A stretch of 64,000 nt of DNA from Anaerolentibacter hominis (GTDB lineage: Bacteria > Bacillota > Clostridia > Lachnospirales > Lachnospiraceae): assembly GCF_032380675.1 (NCBI RefSeq), contig NZ_JAWDIX010000005.1:122934-186933 (forward strand), in the 5' to 3' direction. The position numbers and the translations under genes were made by a program. The notes under the pieces are model-generated. The model saw only the letters and a program-made list of their open reading frames with translations, was not told the origin of the DNA and did no database searches. Positions 41,766-50,839 of this stretch are shown in pieces. Numbering within the stretch: position 1 is the stretch's first letter; each line of letters begins with the position of its first letter.

Positions 41766-43129
41766 TGGCAACCTTAAAGCAAAAGAGAAAGAGAAATCTG
41801 GTTCTTCTGCTGGTTGTTCTGGTAGCGGTGGTTGGCATCTATATCGGAGCTTCTGTGTTTAAAGCAAAGAAAGAGGAGTCCGCGAAAGGAATTATTTTAG
41901 CCCGGATTGCTCCGGAAGATATAGAGCAGATAACTTACCGGCGGACCGGGGAAGATCCGGTTGAGCTCAAGAAAGAGCAGGATGTGTGGGTGAATAAGAA
42001 TACCCCGGACGCTGTTCTGGAGCAAAAGAAGGTTACAGAGATTTTAAATGGACTAACGGAGGTCATTGCCAAGAAGAAGGTGGAGGATGCCGACATCAGC
42101 CAGTTCGGGCTGGCAGATCCGAGACTGGTTCTGGAGGTGACATTAAAGAAGGGCAAGACGGTCCGGATCAATTATGGGGATGAGAATCCCGCGGATCTGG
42201 GCTGCTATGGGACGTTCGGCGACGATGATACACTTTATCTGATGGACAAAGGCTTGTATGAGAGTGTCAACCGCTCCCCGGGACAGCTGACCACAGTGGA
42301 AACACTGCCTCAGTTTGACGAGGATAATGTGACTGCCCTGTCCTGGCACCAGAAGGGGGACATTGTCCTGGAACTGGAAAAGAATGATTCCGCGGATCAG
42401 CTTTTTAATATGTGGAGTATCGAGGCGCCTTACGCCGGTACTGTCTATGCGGATACGCTGAAACTAGGACTGTTTTTCGGACGGCTCAACAAAATTGTCT
42501 TTTCCGAGTGCGTCGCCTACGACTGCAAGGATTTTTCCAAGTACGGATTTGACGATCCGGAACTGGTTTTGACGCTGGATTATATGGAGAACGGAGAAAA
42601 GAAATCCTTTACGATAGAATTCGGTGGGGAGGATGAGAACCACTATTATTATGTGAAGACCAGTCTTTCCAACAATGTGAATACCTTTAACGATACCGAT
42701 GCCAGCGCCTTTTTGAAGATGGACCCGTATACTTATGTAAGCAAGGCGCTCTACGGGGGAAATCTGGCAGGTGTATCCGGCTACAGACTGGATTACAATG
42801 GAAAAACCTATGACCTGAAAGCTGAGATTAAGGACGATGACGAGGCAGACTACTATTTAAACGGTAAGAAAATTTCTCTGGAGAAGTTTGATTCTGTCCG
42901 CAATCAGGTACTGAATCTGAAAATTGACAGCGAAATGAAAAAGAAGGTTGAGGACGAAGATCCTATTTTGCATATTACGATTGTCCTCGATGGGGGCGCA
43001 CAGATGAACTGGAGTTTTCTTCCTTATGATGATCACAGCTTCTATACCCTTGAGATAGACGGTAACCGGAGTTTTGTAGTTACAAAGAAGAGTATCGACA
43101 GTATTATAAAAGCGCTGCAGGAACTGTAA
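41765..43129 (+). CDS. DUF4340 domain protein
   Basis: A protein of 454 residues anchored by one N-terminal helix (about 11-29, LVLLLVVLVAVVGIYIGAS). The rest is outside the membrane and has the repeated DUF4340 plan: VELKKEQDVWVNKNTPD, ISQFGLADPRLVLEVTL, then again FSKYGFDDPELVLTLDY. This internal repeat suggests two similar beta-rich modules. DUF4340 proteins commonly follow GldG-like genes, as here. Role unknown, probably part of the same export complex. A strong terminator follows. Confidence 0.85.
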   Translation: MATLKQKRKRNLVLLLVVLVAVVGIYIGASVFKAKKEESAKGIILARIAPEDIEQITYRRTGEDPVELKKEQDVWVNKNTPDAVLEQKKVTEILNGLTEVIAKKKVEDADISQFGLADPRLVLEVTLKKGKTVRINYGDENPADLGCYGTFGDDDTLYLMDKGLYESVNRSPGQLTTVETLPQFDEDNVTALSWHQKGDIVLELEKNDSADQLFNMWSIEAPYAGTVYADTLKLGLFFGRLNKIVFSECVAYDCKDFSKYGFDDPELVLTLDYMENGEKKSFTIEFGGEDENHYYYVKTSLSNNVNTFNDTDASAFLKMDPYTYVSKALYGGNLAGVSGYRLDYNGKTYDLKAEIKDDDEADYYLNGKKISLEKFDSVRNQVLNLKIDSEMKKKVEDEDPILHITIVLDGGAQMNWSFLPYDDHSFYTLEIDGNRSFVVTKKSIDSIIKALQEL

Positions 43130-43156
43130 GTAAACATAACAGAATATGACGTATTT

Positions 43157-43206
43157 AAAAAGCAGAAGCACCGGGAAACAACAGTTTTCCGGTGCTTCTG
43201 CTTTTT
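43157..43206. terminator. Bidirectional terminator between convergent genes
   Basis: An 18-bp perfect stem: AAAAAGCAGAAGCACCGG pairs with CCGGTGCTTCTGCTTTTT around 14 nt. It overlaps the stop codon of the ROK regulator on the other strand. Confidence 0.95.
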
Positions 43207-44455
43207 ATTCTGCTTTTCGGTTAATCATATAACGGGTAGGATTTAACAGCACATTGTGAATAGCTGTTGTAGCGGCTCCCAATAGTACAAGATCATATTG
43301 CGGGTCCAAAAGCACTATCTCTGGTTTCTGAAAGAAAATAGACAGCCGTTCGTTAATAACGCTGTGGATGCTGTCTAATAGCAGATTTCCTCCCGCCGCC
43401 ATGATATCGCTGATGACAATAATGTCAGGACAAAATTCTGTTATGAAGCTGCACAAGCCATACCCCAGATATCTGCCCATATCAGTGATCAGGCCGGAAG
43501 CCAGAGGGTCATGGCCGTGAACCGCCTGAAAAAACTGGTCCGGCGTAACTTCGTTGTACTGGGCGAGGACGCTGCCGGGGAAGCGGCATAGCTGCTCTTT
43601 GATCTGGCGCTGTATTGCCTCGAAACAGCAGTACTCCGACAGGCAGCCGCGATTGCCGCAGGGACAGAGCCGTCCGTTATAATCTACAGAGATATGCCCG
43701 AATTCCGTTTTTCTTGATCCGAAATTTGTGAGAGTATGACCATTGGAAATGATGCCGCCTCCAAGACCCTCGCTGGCCAATATATGCAGAAGTACCTTCT
43801 GGGGATCGCAGCCCAGATGAAACCACCAATATGCCATTGCCCCGGCGTTCGCGTCATGTTCAAAAAAGACGGGCAGTTCCAGACGCTCCATGATGCGTTC
43901 ACAGATGGGTATGGTGATTATTTCATGGCTTCCCGGAGTCCTGTTGTTGAGGATCACCCCGTCCCGGGGGTCAAAAGGACCGGGGAGGGAGAAGCCTGCG
44001 GCCAGTATGGTCGGATATTTTTTCAGCAGCGCGTGTACATGCTGGTCGATCAGATCCACTACATAATCCATCAGATGCAGATGGAAGCGTTCCTCTAAGG
44101 GAAACGACAGCGTTTCCTCCGCAGCATTTCCCAAAAAATCATAAACACATATCTTCAGACAGCTCCAGGATAACTTTACACCGATAACATGATATCTGGA
44201 ATAAGAGAGAGAGAGGCCGATGGAACGCCTGCCTTTTTGTCCCGCGGAAAATCCAGTCTCCTTTACAACTCCATTTTCGATTAAGGTTTTGATTATTTTT
44301 GTAATGGAAGCCTGTTTCAGGCCGGTATACTTAGCCAGCTCCGCCCGGGAACACCCTTCATTCTGCAGCAGGTAGCGGAGAATAAGGGCACGGTTAAGAT
44401 CCAGCATATCACCCATATTCTTTCCCGAACTTTGTTCTTGTGACGTAACATTCAT
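43205..44455 (-). CDS. ROK-family transcriptional regulator
   Basis: A repressor of about 416 residues. The N-terminal winged helix (ILRYLLQNEGCSRAELAKYT, then LKQASITKIIKTLIENGVV) binds DNA. The ROK sugar-kinase-like domain follows, with HDANAGAMAYWWF and the Cys-rich zinc motif CPCGNRGCLSEYC. It probably controls the divergent sugar operon and responds to a sugar or sugar phosphate. I chose ATG 44455 (GGAGA upstream) over 44467. A kinase function is unlikely because of the HTH and motif changes. Candidate operators lie in the 330-bp divergent spacer. Confidence 0.9.
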   Translation of the reverse strand: MNVTSQEQSSGKNMGDMLDLNRALILRYLLQNEGCSRAELAKYTGLKQASITKIIKTLIENGVVKETGFSAGQKGRRSIGLSLSYSRYHVIGVKLSWSCLKICVYDFLGNAAEETLSFPLEERFHLHLMDYVVDLIDQHVHALLKKYPTILAAGFSLPGPFDPRDGVILNNRTPGSHEIITIPICERIMERLELPVFFEHDANAGAMAYWWFHLGCDPQKVLLHILASEGLGGGIISNGHTLTNFGSRKTEFGHISVDYNGRLCPCGNRGCLSEYCCFEAIQRQIKEQLCRFPGSVLAQYNEVTPDQFFQAVHGHDPLASGLITDMGRYLGYGLCSFITEFCPDIIVISDIMAAGGNLLLDSIHSVINERLSIFFQKPEIVLLDPQYDLVLLGAATTAIHNVLLNPTRYMINRKAE

Positions 44456-44501
44456 ATTAATCTCCATTTCTGGTAAAAAATTCTATCATTCTGGTCAATT
44501 C

Positions 44502-44516
44502 ATTAACTGCGTTAAT
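44502..44516. promoter_or_regulatory. Candidate ROK operator near its own gene
   Basis: ATTAAC-TGC-GTTAAT, a perfect 6-bp palindrome, about 50 nt upstream of the regulator start. Confidence 0.5.
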
Positions 44517-44645
44517 TATATTCTAATGTAAACACATATATCTGTCAAGAAACACTTCGGTCCCCTGATAATTGTCTATAAATTATGCAATATGTACAGA
44601 AATTTATAAAATAATTGTTAATCATAACAAAAAAATAAATTAATA

Positions 44646-44692
44646 TTGACGAATATAAAAAATGATGAAATAATAGGATTAATCAATTAATC
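44646..44692 (+). promoter_or_regulatory. Sugar operon promoter and overlapping palindromic operator
   Basis: TTGACG at 44646 and TAATAG at 44671 (19-nt gap, so a weak promoter). Directly after it, GATTAAT-CA-ATTAATC (44677-44692) is a perfect 7-bp palindrome sharing ATTAA/TTAAT with the site at 44502. Repression by the ROK protein is inferred. The rest of the 44456-44784 spacer is very A/T-rich. Confidence 0.55.
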
Positions 44693-44784
44693 AGGTTAAT
44701 AGATGAAGACGATTAACAAATGCACAAAATGGCTGGCGGCCGCAGCCTTTTTCGTGAGAGTGAGAAGAAATAAGGAGGTTGTAC

Positions 44785-45813
44785 ATGAAAAAGAAGTTAT
44801 TTGCCCTGTTTATGGCAGTATGTATGGTTTTGACAGCTGTGGGCTGCAGTTCTCAGGATACGGAACCGGTTCAGACAGATAATCCAGGAGGACAGAACGA
44901 TGAAAATGCACAGAACGAGGGAGAGGATAAAGCGGATTACAGAATTGTTTTCGTGCCAAAGGGAGTCGCTGATTTCTGGACTATTGTATCTGGAGGGTTT
45001 GAGCAGGCTGCAAAGGAAGCGGACATTAATTATGAAGTGATATATCCCTCTCAGGAGGAAGCTTCGGTTCAGGTTGATACTCTTTATGACGTAATTAACT
45101 CAAAACCGGACGCAATCGTACTTTCGCCGATTGATCAGGATGCATTGATTGCTCCGTGCCAGGAAGCGAAGGCCCAGGGGATACCGGTTATTCTGGTGGA
45201 TACTCTGATTTCCTCCGAGGATTACGTAACCGCCTTTGCGACAGATAATGAAGTGGCGGGAGCAAAGACAGCCGATACACTGGCTGAATTGATCGGTAAG
45301 AAAGGCAAAGTACATATCTTTGCGGGCGGTCCGTCCAGTACCAGCAACACGGCCAGGGCAAAGGGATTTACAGAGCGGATGGAGGAAGCCTATCCGGATG
45401 TTGAGGTTCTTGGAATTCTCTATTCTGAGTCAGATATGTCTTTATGTACTTCTCAGGTGATTGATATCGTCCAGTCCAACCCGGATTTAAAAGGCATCTT
45501 TGCCATAGACGAGGTACGCAGTGCCGGATGCGCCAATGCTTTGGTTCAGCTGGATCGAAGTGATATCAAGCTGTGCGGATTCGACGCGAACAATGATACT
45601 GTTGCCCTGATGGAAGATGGGATCATCCAGTCACTTACCGTTCAGCAGCCCTATCAGATGGGCTATCTGGGATTTGGAGCGGCGTTGAAAGCAATACAGG
45701 GAGAGGAATTGGAGCGGACGACAAATGATACCGGTTCCACGGTAGTGCTTAGAGAAAAGATGCAGGAAGAAGAAATGCAGAAGCTGCTCTTCCCCCTGGA
45801 CTATATTGAATAG
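44785..45813 (+). CDS. Sugar ABC transporter substrate-binding lipoprotein (ribose type)
   Basis: A lipoprotein of 342 residues. The signal peptide ends in lipobox AVGC; a Gln/Asn/Glu-rich linker follows. The periplasmic-binding-protein I fold is clear: RIVFVPKGVADFWTIVSGGF, DAIVLSPIDQDALI, ATDNEVAGAKTADTLAEL and IFAIDEVRSAGCANAL. This class binds ribose, allose, allulose, myo-inositol, autoinducer-2 or related compounds. AAGGAGGT precedes ATG 44785. First gene of the sugar operon. The following hairpin probably allows it to be made in excess. Confidence 0.92.
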   Translation: MKKKLFALFMAVCMVLTAVGCSSQDTEPVQTDNPGGQNDENAQNEGEDKADYRIVFVPKGVADFWTIVSGGFEQAAKEADINYEVIYPSQEEASVQVDTLYDVINSKPDAIVLSPIDQDALIAPCQEAKAQGIPVILVDTLISSEDYVTAFATDNEVAGAKTADTLAELIGKKGKVHIFAGGPSSTSNTARAKGFTERMEEAYPDVEVLGILYSESDMSLCTSQVIDIVQSNPDLKGIFAIDEVRSAGCANALVQLDRSDIKLCGFDANNDTVALMEDGIIQSLTVQQPYQMGYLGFGAALKAIQGEELERTTNDTGSTVVLREKMQEEEMQKLLFPLDYIE

Positions 45814-45833
45814 CCGGTTTAACAGGATAGTAT

Positions 45834-45867
45834 ATCCGGAAATGCCGGATTGGAGGCATTTCCGGAT
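45834..45867 (+). promoter_or_regulatory. Intercistronic 13-bp hairpin after the binding-protein gene
   Basis: ATCCGGAAATGCC pairs perfectly with GGCATTTCCGGAT around 8 nt, with no T-tract. It is typical of stabilising structures that raise the level of binding-protein mRNA above the rest of the operon. Confidence 0.75.
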
Positions 45868-45887
45868 TTGAGAAAAGGGGGAACCAT

Positions 45888-47384
45888 ATGGCGGAATTAT
45901 TGGAGATGAGAAATATTACCAAGCGGTTTCCAGGAGTGGTAGCATTAAAGAACCTGTCCTTTGATCTGCGAAGAGGTGAGGTGCATGCCCTGGTAGGGGA
46001 AAACGGAGCCGGAAAATCGACGCTGATCAAAACATTATACGGCGTTTATCAGCCAGATGAGGGGAGTATTCTGCTGGACGGGAAGGAAGTTAAAATCACA
46101 GGAGCGCTGGATGCGATCGGGCACAAGATCGGCGTAGTGTTCCAGGAATTGAACGTGTGCCCCCACCTGGATGTGGCTAATAATATTTTTCTGGGACGGA
46201 TTCGGAACAAAAAAGGGATTATAGATGATAAATGGACGGTAAAGGAGGCGGAGAAAGTCCTCAGGGACGTTATTAAGATGGACATCGCGCCCACCACACT
46301 AGTTAAAAATCTGTCCATCGCAGAACGGCAGATGATTGAAATTGCCAAGGTGGTATCTTCCGGGTGCGAGATTATTGTCTTTGATGAACCTACTTCCTCC
46401 CTGACCGACAATGAGATTGAACATCTTTTCGAAATTATCAGGGATTTGAAAGAGCGGGGAGCAGGAATTATTTACATCTCCCACCGGCTGGAAGAACTGA
46501 AGCAGATTGCAGACCGGGTTACTGTGCTCCGGGACGGAGGACATATTAAAACCATGGACTATAAAGATACCAGCAATGACGAGATCATCAAGCTCATGGT
46601 TGGCCGGGACATGGCAAATATTTGTCCGGTGTACAGCCGGAAGATAGGGGATGTAATATTCGAGGCAAACCAGGTCAGATATAAGTCCAAACTGAATGTG
46701 GAGCATATTGAGCTGAGGGCGGGAGAGATTCTCGGGATTTCCGGACTTGTGGGAGCCGGGCGCTCGGAGGCCATGAAGGCAATATTTGGAGCTTATCCCG
46801 TAGATCACAAAGAGATTTTCATGAATGGAAAAGAGGTACTTTTCCGGACGCCTGCGGAGGCAATCAAAAATGGATTTGTCTATATGACCGAAGACCGGAA
46901 AAAGGATGGCCTGGCATTGGGCCTGTCGGTGGAGGACAACATCAGCCTGGCATCCCTTAAAGAACTCTCCAGGTACGGCATCATGAAAGACAGGGCAGTC
47001 AGAAAAAAAGCGGAGGAATTCTGCGGGAAGCTGGCTGTAAAAACACCCGGCATGAAGCAGAAGGTGCAGTATTTAAGCGGCGGGAACCAGCAGAAAGTAA
47101 TTCTTGCCAAATGGCTTCTGCGGGGAGCGAAAGTTCTTGTTTTCGACGAACCTACCCGGGGAATTGATGTGGGAGCGAAATATGAGATTTATAAGCTGAT
47201 GAATCAGCTCTCCGATGAAGGGATCGGCATTATTATGATTTCCTCTGAGCTTCCGGAGATCCTTGGTATGAGCGACCGGGTGCTGGTGTTTCGGGACGGC
47301 AGGGTTGCTGCTGAACTGAACAAAACGGAAATCAGTTCAGAGCGGATTATGGCTTATGCAACGGGAAGCGAAGATATGGATTAA
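45888..47384 (+). CDS. Sugar ABC transporter ATP-binding protein (RbsA/MglA type)
   Basis: A double ATPase of 498 residues. The first domain has Walker A LVGENGAGKSTLIKTL, signature NLSIAERQMIE and Walker B EIIVFDEPTSSLTD. The second has a degenerate Walker A (SGLVGAGRSEAMKAI), signature LSGGNQQKVILAKWL and Walker B VLVFDEPTRGIDVG. This is the standard CUT2 pattern. AAAAGGGGG precedes ATG 45888. It works with the permease encoded downstream and the binding protein upstream. Confidence 0.96.
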   Translation: MAELLEMRNITKRFPGVVALKNLSFDLRRGEVHALVGENGAGKSTLIKTLYGVYQPDEGSILLDGKEVKITGALDAIGHKIGVVFQELNVCPHLDVANNIFLGRIRNKKGIIDDKWTVKEAEKVLRDVIKMDIAPTTLVKNLSIAERQMIEIAKVVSSGCEIIVFDEPTSSLTDNEIEHLFEIIRDLKERGAGIIYISHRLEELKQIADRVTVLRDGGHIKTMDYKDTSNDEIIKLMVGRDMANICPVYSRKIGDVIFEANQVRYKSKLNVEHIELRAGEILGISGLVGAGRSEAMKAIFGAYPVDHKEIFMNGKEVLFRTPAEAIKNGFVYMTEDRKKDGLALGLSVEDNISLASLKELSRYGIMKDRAVRKKAEEFCGKLAVKTPGMKQKVQYLSGGNQQKVILAKWLLRGAKVLVFDEPTRGIDVGAKYEIYKLMNQLSDEGIGIIMISSELPEILGMSDRVLVFRDGRVAAELNKTEISSERIMAYATGSEDMD

Positions 47385-47387
47385 TAG

Positions 47388-47499
47388 AAAAGGGCTGGAA
47401 ATTGTAAAAGAAGGAGATTGCGTACTGCCCATCTTCAGCCTTTTAACTGGGCGGTTGTCATCTGCCAAGGGGAACCTGTAAGCGGCCCGGCCGCAGATG
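47388..47499 (+). promoter_or_regulatory. Intercistronic region with competing RNA stems before the permease
   Basis: AAAAGGGCTG (47388-47397) can pair with CAGCCTTTT (47436-47444). ACTGCCCA (about 47424-47431) can instead pair with TGGGCGGT (47448-47455); the two stems cross and exclude each other. A third stem, CATCTGC (47459-47465) with GCAGATG (47493-47499), covers the likely start codon at 47497. This could tune permease synthesis. Confidence 0.5.
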
Positions 47500-48504
47500 G
47501 CATGCATTGGATATGAAATGAAGGAATTCTATCTAAAAATCAAAAACAGCAGTGCCTGGTCAAATTTAGGACCCATTGGCATATTTGCGGCGATATTTAT
47601 ACTCCTTTCCCTGTTTACGCCATCCTTTCGGAGTGCAGCTAATTTTACACAGATTCTGCTGTCGGCGGCGGTTTATATGATGCTGGCTATGGGCATGACA
47701 TTTGTAATTATCGCGGGAGGCATAGATCTTTCGGTGGGCTCCATCGTAGGGTTAAGCGGAGGAGTCGTATTTATATTATTAACCACCTTTAAGATGAATC
47801 TGTGGCTGGCACTGCTGATCGGCGTGCTCTGCAGCGCCCTGTGCGGCCTCCTGAACGGTGCCGCTGTGACAAAGCTGGGCCTGATTCCCTTTATTGCCAC
47901 GCTGGGCGGGCAGTGGGTATACAGGGGAATATTAAAGCTGTTAAATAACGGCGGGACGATTTCTATCCGGAATATTGCTCCGGAGGAGGCTGTGAGCAAG
48001 GTGTCATTTTTGGGAAGCGGGCGGCTTCTGGGGATACCAGTGCCGGTCTATGTTGTGGCATTCTTTGCCGTACTGCTGACTTTCCTGCTTAAGAGAACTA
48101 CATACGGAAGAAGTGTTTATGCGATTGGGAGCAACAAAGAGGCCGCGGCCATGTCAGGAATCAATGTAAAACTGGTCACCCTCAAAACCTTTATTCTGGC
48201 AGGCATTATGGCAGGAATTGCCGGAATACTGCTGGCATCCAGAATGGTATCGGTACAGTCCTCTGCGGGGACTGGATATGAATTTGAAGGTATCTTTTCT
48301 GCTGTTGTGGGAGGAGTCAGCATGGCAGGCGGTGAGGGCAGCGTCCTGGGAGCAATTGTCGGGGCACTGATTGTAGCTACTCTGCGCAATGGCTTAAACC
48401 TGAACGGGATTAATTCGTTCTGGCAGCAGGTAATACTTGGAATTCTGATTATTGTTGTTGTATACGTGGATTCTCTGAAAACCAAAAAAAGAGCAAGTGT
48501 ATAG
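47497..48504 (+). CDS. Sugar ABC transporter permease (RbsC type)
   Basis: A membrane protein of up to 335 residues with eight to ten helices. MTFVIIAGGIDLSVGSIVGL and SNKEAAAMSGINVKLV (the EAA-like loop) are hallmarks of CUT2 permeases, as is FSAVVGGVSMAGGEGSVLGA. The start is uncertain: ATG 47497 lies inside a stem and ATG 47518 (MKEFYLKIKN) has no strong site either. The odd lack of a good ribosome binding site, in an operon where the others are strong, supports structural control in the spacer. Confidence 0.94.
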   Translation: MACIGYEMKEFYLKIKNSSAWSNLGPIGIFAAIFILLSLFTPSFRSAANFTQILLSAAVYMMLAMGMTFVIIAGGIDLSVGSIVGLSGGVVFILLTTFKMNLWLALLIGVLCSALCGLLNGAAVTKLGLIPFIATLGGQWVYRGILKLLNNGGTISIRNIAPEEAVSKVSFLGSGRLLGIPVPVYVVAFFAVLLTFLLKRTTYGRSVYAIGSNKEAAAMSGINVKLVTLKTFILAGIMAGIAGILLASRMVSVQSSAGTGYEFEGIFSAVVGGVSMAGGEGSVLGAIVGALIVATLRNGLNLNGINSFWQQVILGILIIVVVYVDSLKTKKRASV

Positions 48505-48524
48505 AGGAAGGGGAGTAAGTTAAG

Positions 48525-49157
48525 ATGAAATTACAGCTGGCATTGGACGATATTACCATGGAACAGGGGCTTAAAGTCGCGGAAGAGGTCAAAGACCTGA
48601 TTGATATACTGGAGCTTGGAACGCCATTCTGCTACGCCAATCCCATCGGGGCAATCCGTATCTTTAAGGAAGCCCTGCAGGGAGTTAAGATTCTGGCGGA
48701 CTATAAAATAATGGACGGCGGGTATGGGATCGCGAAAATGGCTTATGAAGCCGGAGCTGATCTTACCACCGTATCGGGCAGGACCTGGGATGATACGATC
48801 CGGCAGGCAATTTCAGCCGCCAGAGATTACGGAAAAGAAATCCTGGTGGACATGATGGGGGTACCAGATGATAAGATTGCGCAGAGGGGGGCGGAGCTGG
48901 ATGAGATGGGCGCCGATTATATCTGCATACATCGGGCGGTATCGGTGGCTTCCAGCACCAGTCCGGAGGAACCGCTTAGAATACTGAGGGAAACGGTTTC
49001 CAGGACCAAAGTGGCAGTGGCGGGTGGCCTGAACTGTGAGACACTAAAAAAGGCCGTTTTGCATCGGCCGGATCTTGTGATTGTTGGATCATCTATAGCG
49101 AAGGCAGAAGATCCCAGAGCGGTGGTACTTGAAATGAAACAGATCATGCAGGGATAG
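48525..49157 (+). CDS. hxlA: 3-hexulose-6-phosphate synthase (HUMPS family)
   Basis: A TIM-barrel enzyme of 210 residues that joins formaldehyde and ribulose 5-phosphate to D-arabino-3-hexulose 6-phosphate, or does the reverse. LQLALDDITMEQGLKVAEEV, DILELGTPF, ILADYKIMDGGYGIAKMA and VAVAGGLNCETL fit HPS better than 3-keto-L-gulonate-6-phosphate decarboxylase, which I consider the main alternative. The next gene, an hxlB-like isomerase, supports HPS. Inside a sugar-uptake operon it more likely runs in the cleavage direction. GGGGAG precedes the ATG. Confidence 0.85.
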   Translation: MKLQLALDDITMEQGLKVAEEVKDLIDILELGTPFCYANPIGAIRIFKEALQGVKILADYKIMDGGYGIAKMAYEAGADLTTVSGRTWDDTIRQAISAARDYGKEILVDMMGVPDDKIAQRGAELDEMGADYICIHRAVSVASSTSPEEPLRILRETVSRTKVAVAGGLNCETLKKAVLHRPDLVIVGSSIAKAEDPRAVVLEMKQIMQG

Positions 49158-49209
49158 GAAGGGACTTCACGAGAGCCTTGTTTTCCAATGCTGGGAATGG
49201 AGGGATAAT

Positions 49210-49779
49210 ATGAATGCAAGAGATGCCGCACTGGCAGAGTGGAACGCAATTTGTGAGATGATCGGGGGGATTGACCCGAATGAGACGGATAGCCTGGCAC
49301 AGGAGATAAAAAAGGCCGGAAGGATTTTTATCGGAGGGGCGGGCCGCAGCCTGCTGTCCATGAAAGGCTTTGCCATGAGATTGATGCAGACCGGCCATGA
49401 GACTTATCTGGTCGGGGAAGTCTGTACGCCCAGTATTCAGCCTGGGGATCTGCTGATTGTGGGGTCCGGTTCTGGAAATACCCAGGTGACTTTGGACGTG
49501 GTACATAAAGCAAAACAGCATGGGGCCAGAACCGCGGTGCTTACCATGCATCCGGAGGCCAGAATTCCCCGGGCCTGCGATTGTGTTGTCGCGATCCCGC
49601 CGATTCCGGAGGTGAATAATCCAGAAGACCGGGCGGAGGTATTTATGAAGGGGAACTTGCAGGGCAATTTTTCAGAAGCCGCTTTAACACTGATTCTGGA
49701 CGGTGTGGTTGCCTGCCGGATGGAGATGGATGGCCTCACCGGCGGGCTCATTCGGAAAAACCATGCCAATCTGGAATAA
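49210..49779 (+). CDS. hxlB: 6-phospho-3-hexuloisomerase (SIS domain)
   Basis: A sugar isomerase of 189 residues that interconverts D-arabino-3-hexulose 6-phosphate and fructose 6-phosphate. The SIS fold is shown by IFIGGAGRSLLSMKGFAMRL, YLVGEVCTPSIQPGDLLIV and GSGSGNTQVTLDVV. FMKGNLQGNFSEAALTLILD is the conserved C-terminal helix. TGGAGG precedes the ATG. The gene is 52 nt after hxlA. Together they link the unknown sugar with glycolysis (via fructose 6-phosphate) and the pentose phosphates. Confidence 0.88.
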   Translation: MNARDAALAEWNAICEMIGGIDPNETDSLAQEIKKAGRIFIGGAGRSLLSMKGFAMRLMQTGHETYLVGEVCTPSIQPGDLLIVGSGSGNTQVTLDVVHKAKQHGARTAVLTMHPEARIPRACDCVVAIPPIPEVNNPEDRAEVFMKGNLQGNFSEAALTLILDGVVACRMEMDGLTGGLIRKNHANLE

Positions 49780-49800
49780 TAATAGGAAAGGGAGTAGCAG

Positions 49801-50823
49801 ATGACGGATGATAAATATTTGGATTTAGTTTCCATCGGCGACCTGATGCTGGACTTTACCTGTATCGGAGAGACCAAGCCGGGCATTCTGGCTTATGAAA
49901 GAAATCCGGGGGGAGCTCCGTCCAATGTGGCGTCGCAGCTGGCCAGACTAGGGGGGAAGGCCGGGCTGATCGCCACGGTTGGACCGGATGAACATGGGGA
50001 ATATCTTTACAGGCTCGCCAAGGAAGAACTAAAGTTTGATGTAACCAATCTGGTGTTTTCACAGAACGTGGGTACGAAAATAGCGTTTGTCTATTTTAAG
50101 GAAGGAAACGACCGGTACTTTACCAATTATCTAAGTGCCAGGGCAGATCTGGATATTCGGGCAGATCGTCTGAACCTGGATCAGCTCAGGCACTGTAAGG
50201 TATTAAATTATACGCCTCTTTCCCATGAGAGGGGATATCCGATTTTTGAAACGGTAAAGCTTGTGGTGAAAGCGGCCAGGGAGGCCGGGGCTTTGATTGC
50301 CTATGATCCGAATTTCCGTTTTCCGTATGAAGATCCAGCCCGCAAGCAGCTGGTTGTGGACGCGATTGAGGAAGCTAATATCCTGAAGCTGACTTTGGAG
50401 GAACTGGATTATTTTCTGGGGGAAAGGGATCTGATGGCAGCTACGGATAAGCTGCTGGCGGGAAATGCCCGTATTATTGCGGTTACTATGGGGGCAGGCG
50501 GCTGTTTCCTGAGAAATAAGAGGGCTTTTACCTACCAGCCAACCTATGATGTAGACGTGATGGATACCACGGGAGCAGGGGATTCCTACATGGGCTCTCT
50601 AATTTATGCCATTACAAGAGAGGGTGTTGATATTGACAGCATTGGGGAGGAAGAACTGATCCGGATCGCCCGGTTCTGCAATGCGTGTTCCTCCGCCTCA
50701 ACAATGAACAGAGGATCGCTTCTGGTTATGCCGGACAGGGAGAAGGTAAGCAAAATTATGGGTGGAGTACCACTCATGACGACAACACTGCAGAGCGTGC
50801 TGGAATGCTATGACGGGAAATAG
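49801..50823 (+). CDS. PfkB-family carbohydrate kinase
   Basis: A ribokinase-fold kinase of 340 residues. NPGGAPSNVASQLARLG is the first PfkB signature and VMDTTGAGDSYMGSL the second, with the anion hole and catalytic Asp. IAYDPNFRFPYEDP is typical for fructokinase-like members. It would phosphorylate the incoming sugar or polyol at the terminal carbon. AAAGGGAG precedes the ATG. It overlaps nothing; the next gene starts 16 nt after its stop. Substrate unassigned. Confidence 0.9.
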   Translation: MTDDKYLDLVSIGDLMLDFTCIGETKPGILAYERNPGGAPSNVASQLARLGGKAGLIATVGPDEHGEYLYRLAKEELKFDVTNLVFSQNVGTKIAFVYFKEGNDRYFTNYLSARADLDIRADRLNLDQLRHCKVLNYTPLSHERGYPIFETVKLVVKAAREAGALIAYDPNFRFPYEDPARKQLVVDAIEEANILKLTLEELDYFLGERDLMAATDKLLAGNARIIAVTMGAGGCFLRNKRAFTYQPTYDVDVMDTTGAGDSYMGSLIYAITREGVDIDSIGEEELIRIARFCNACSSASTMNRGSLLVMPDREKVSKIMGGVPLMTTTLQSVLECYDGK

Positions 50824-50839
50824 AAGGGAAGGACATGAT

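Noticed and set aside
38391..43129. Gliding motility function for the Gld-like operon
   Set aside because: Only the ABC core homologues are present; the gliding machinery is confined to Bacteroidetes and the Firmicute relatives have no such phenotype.
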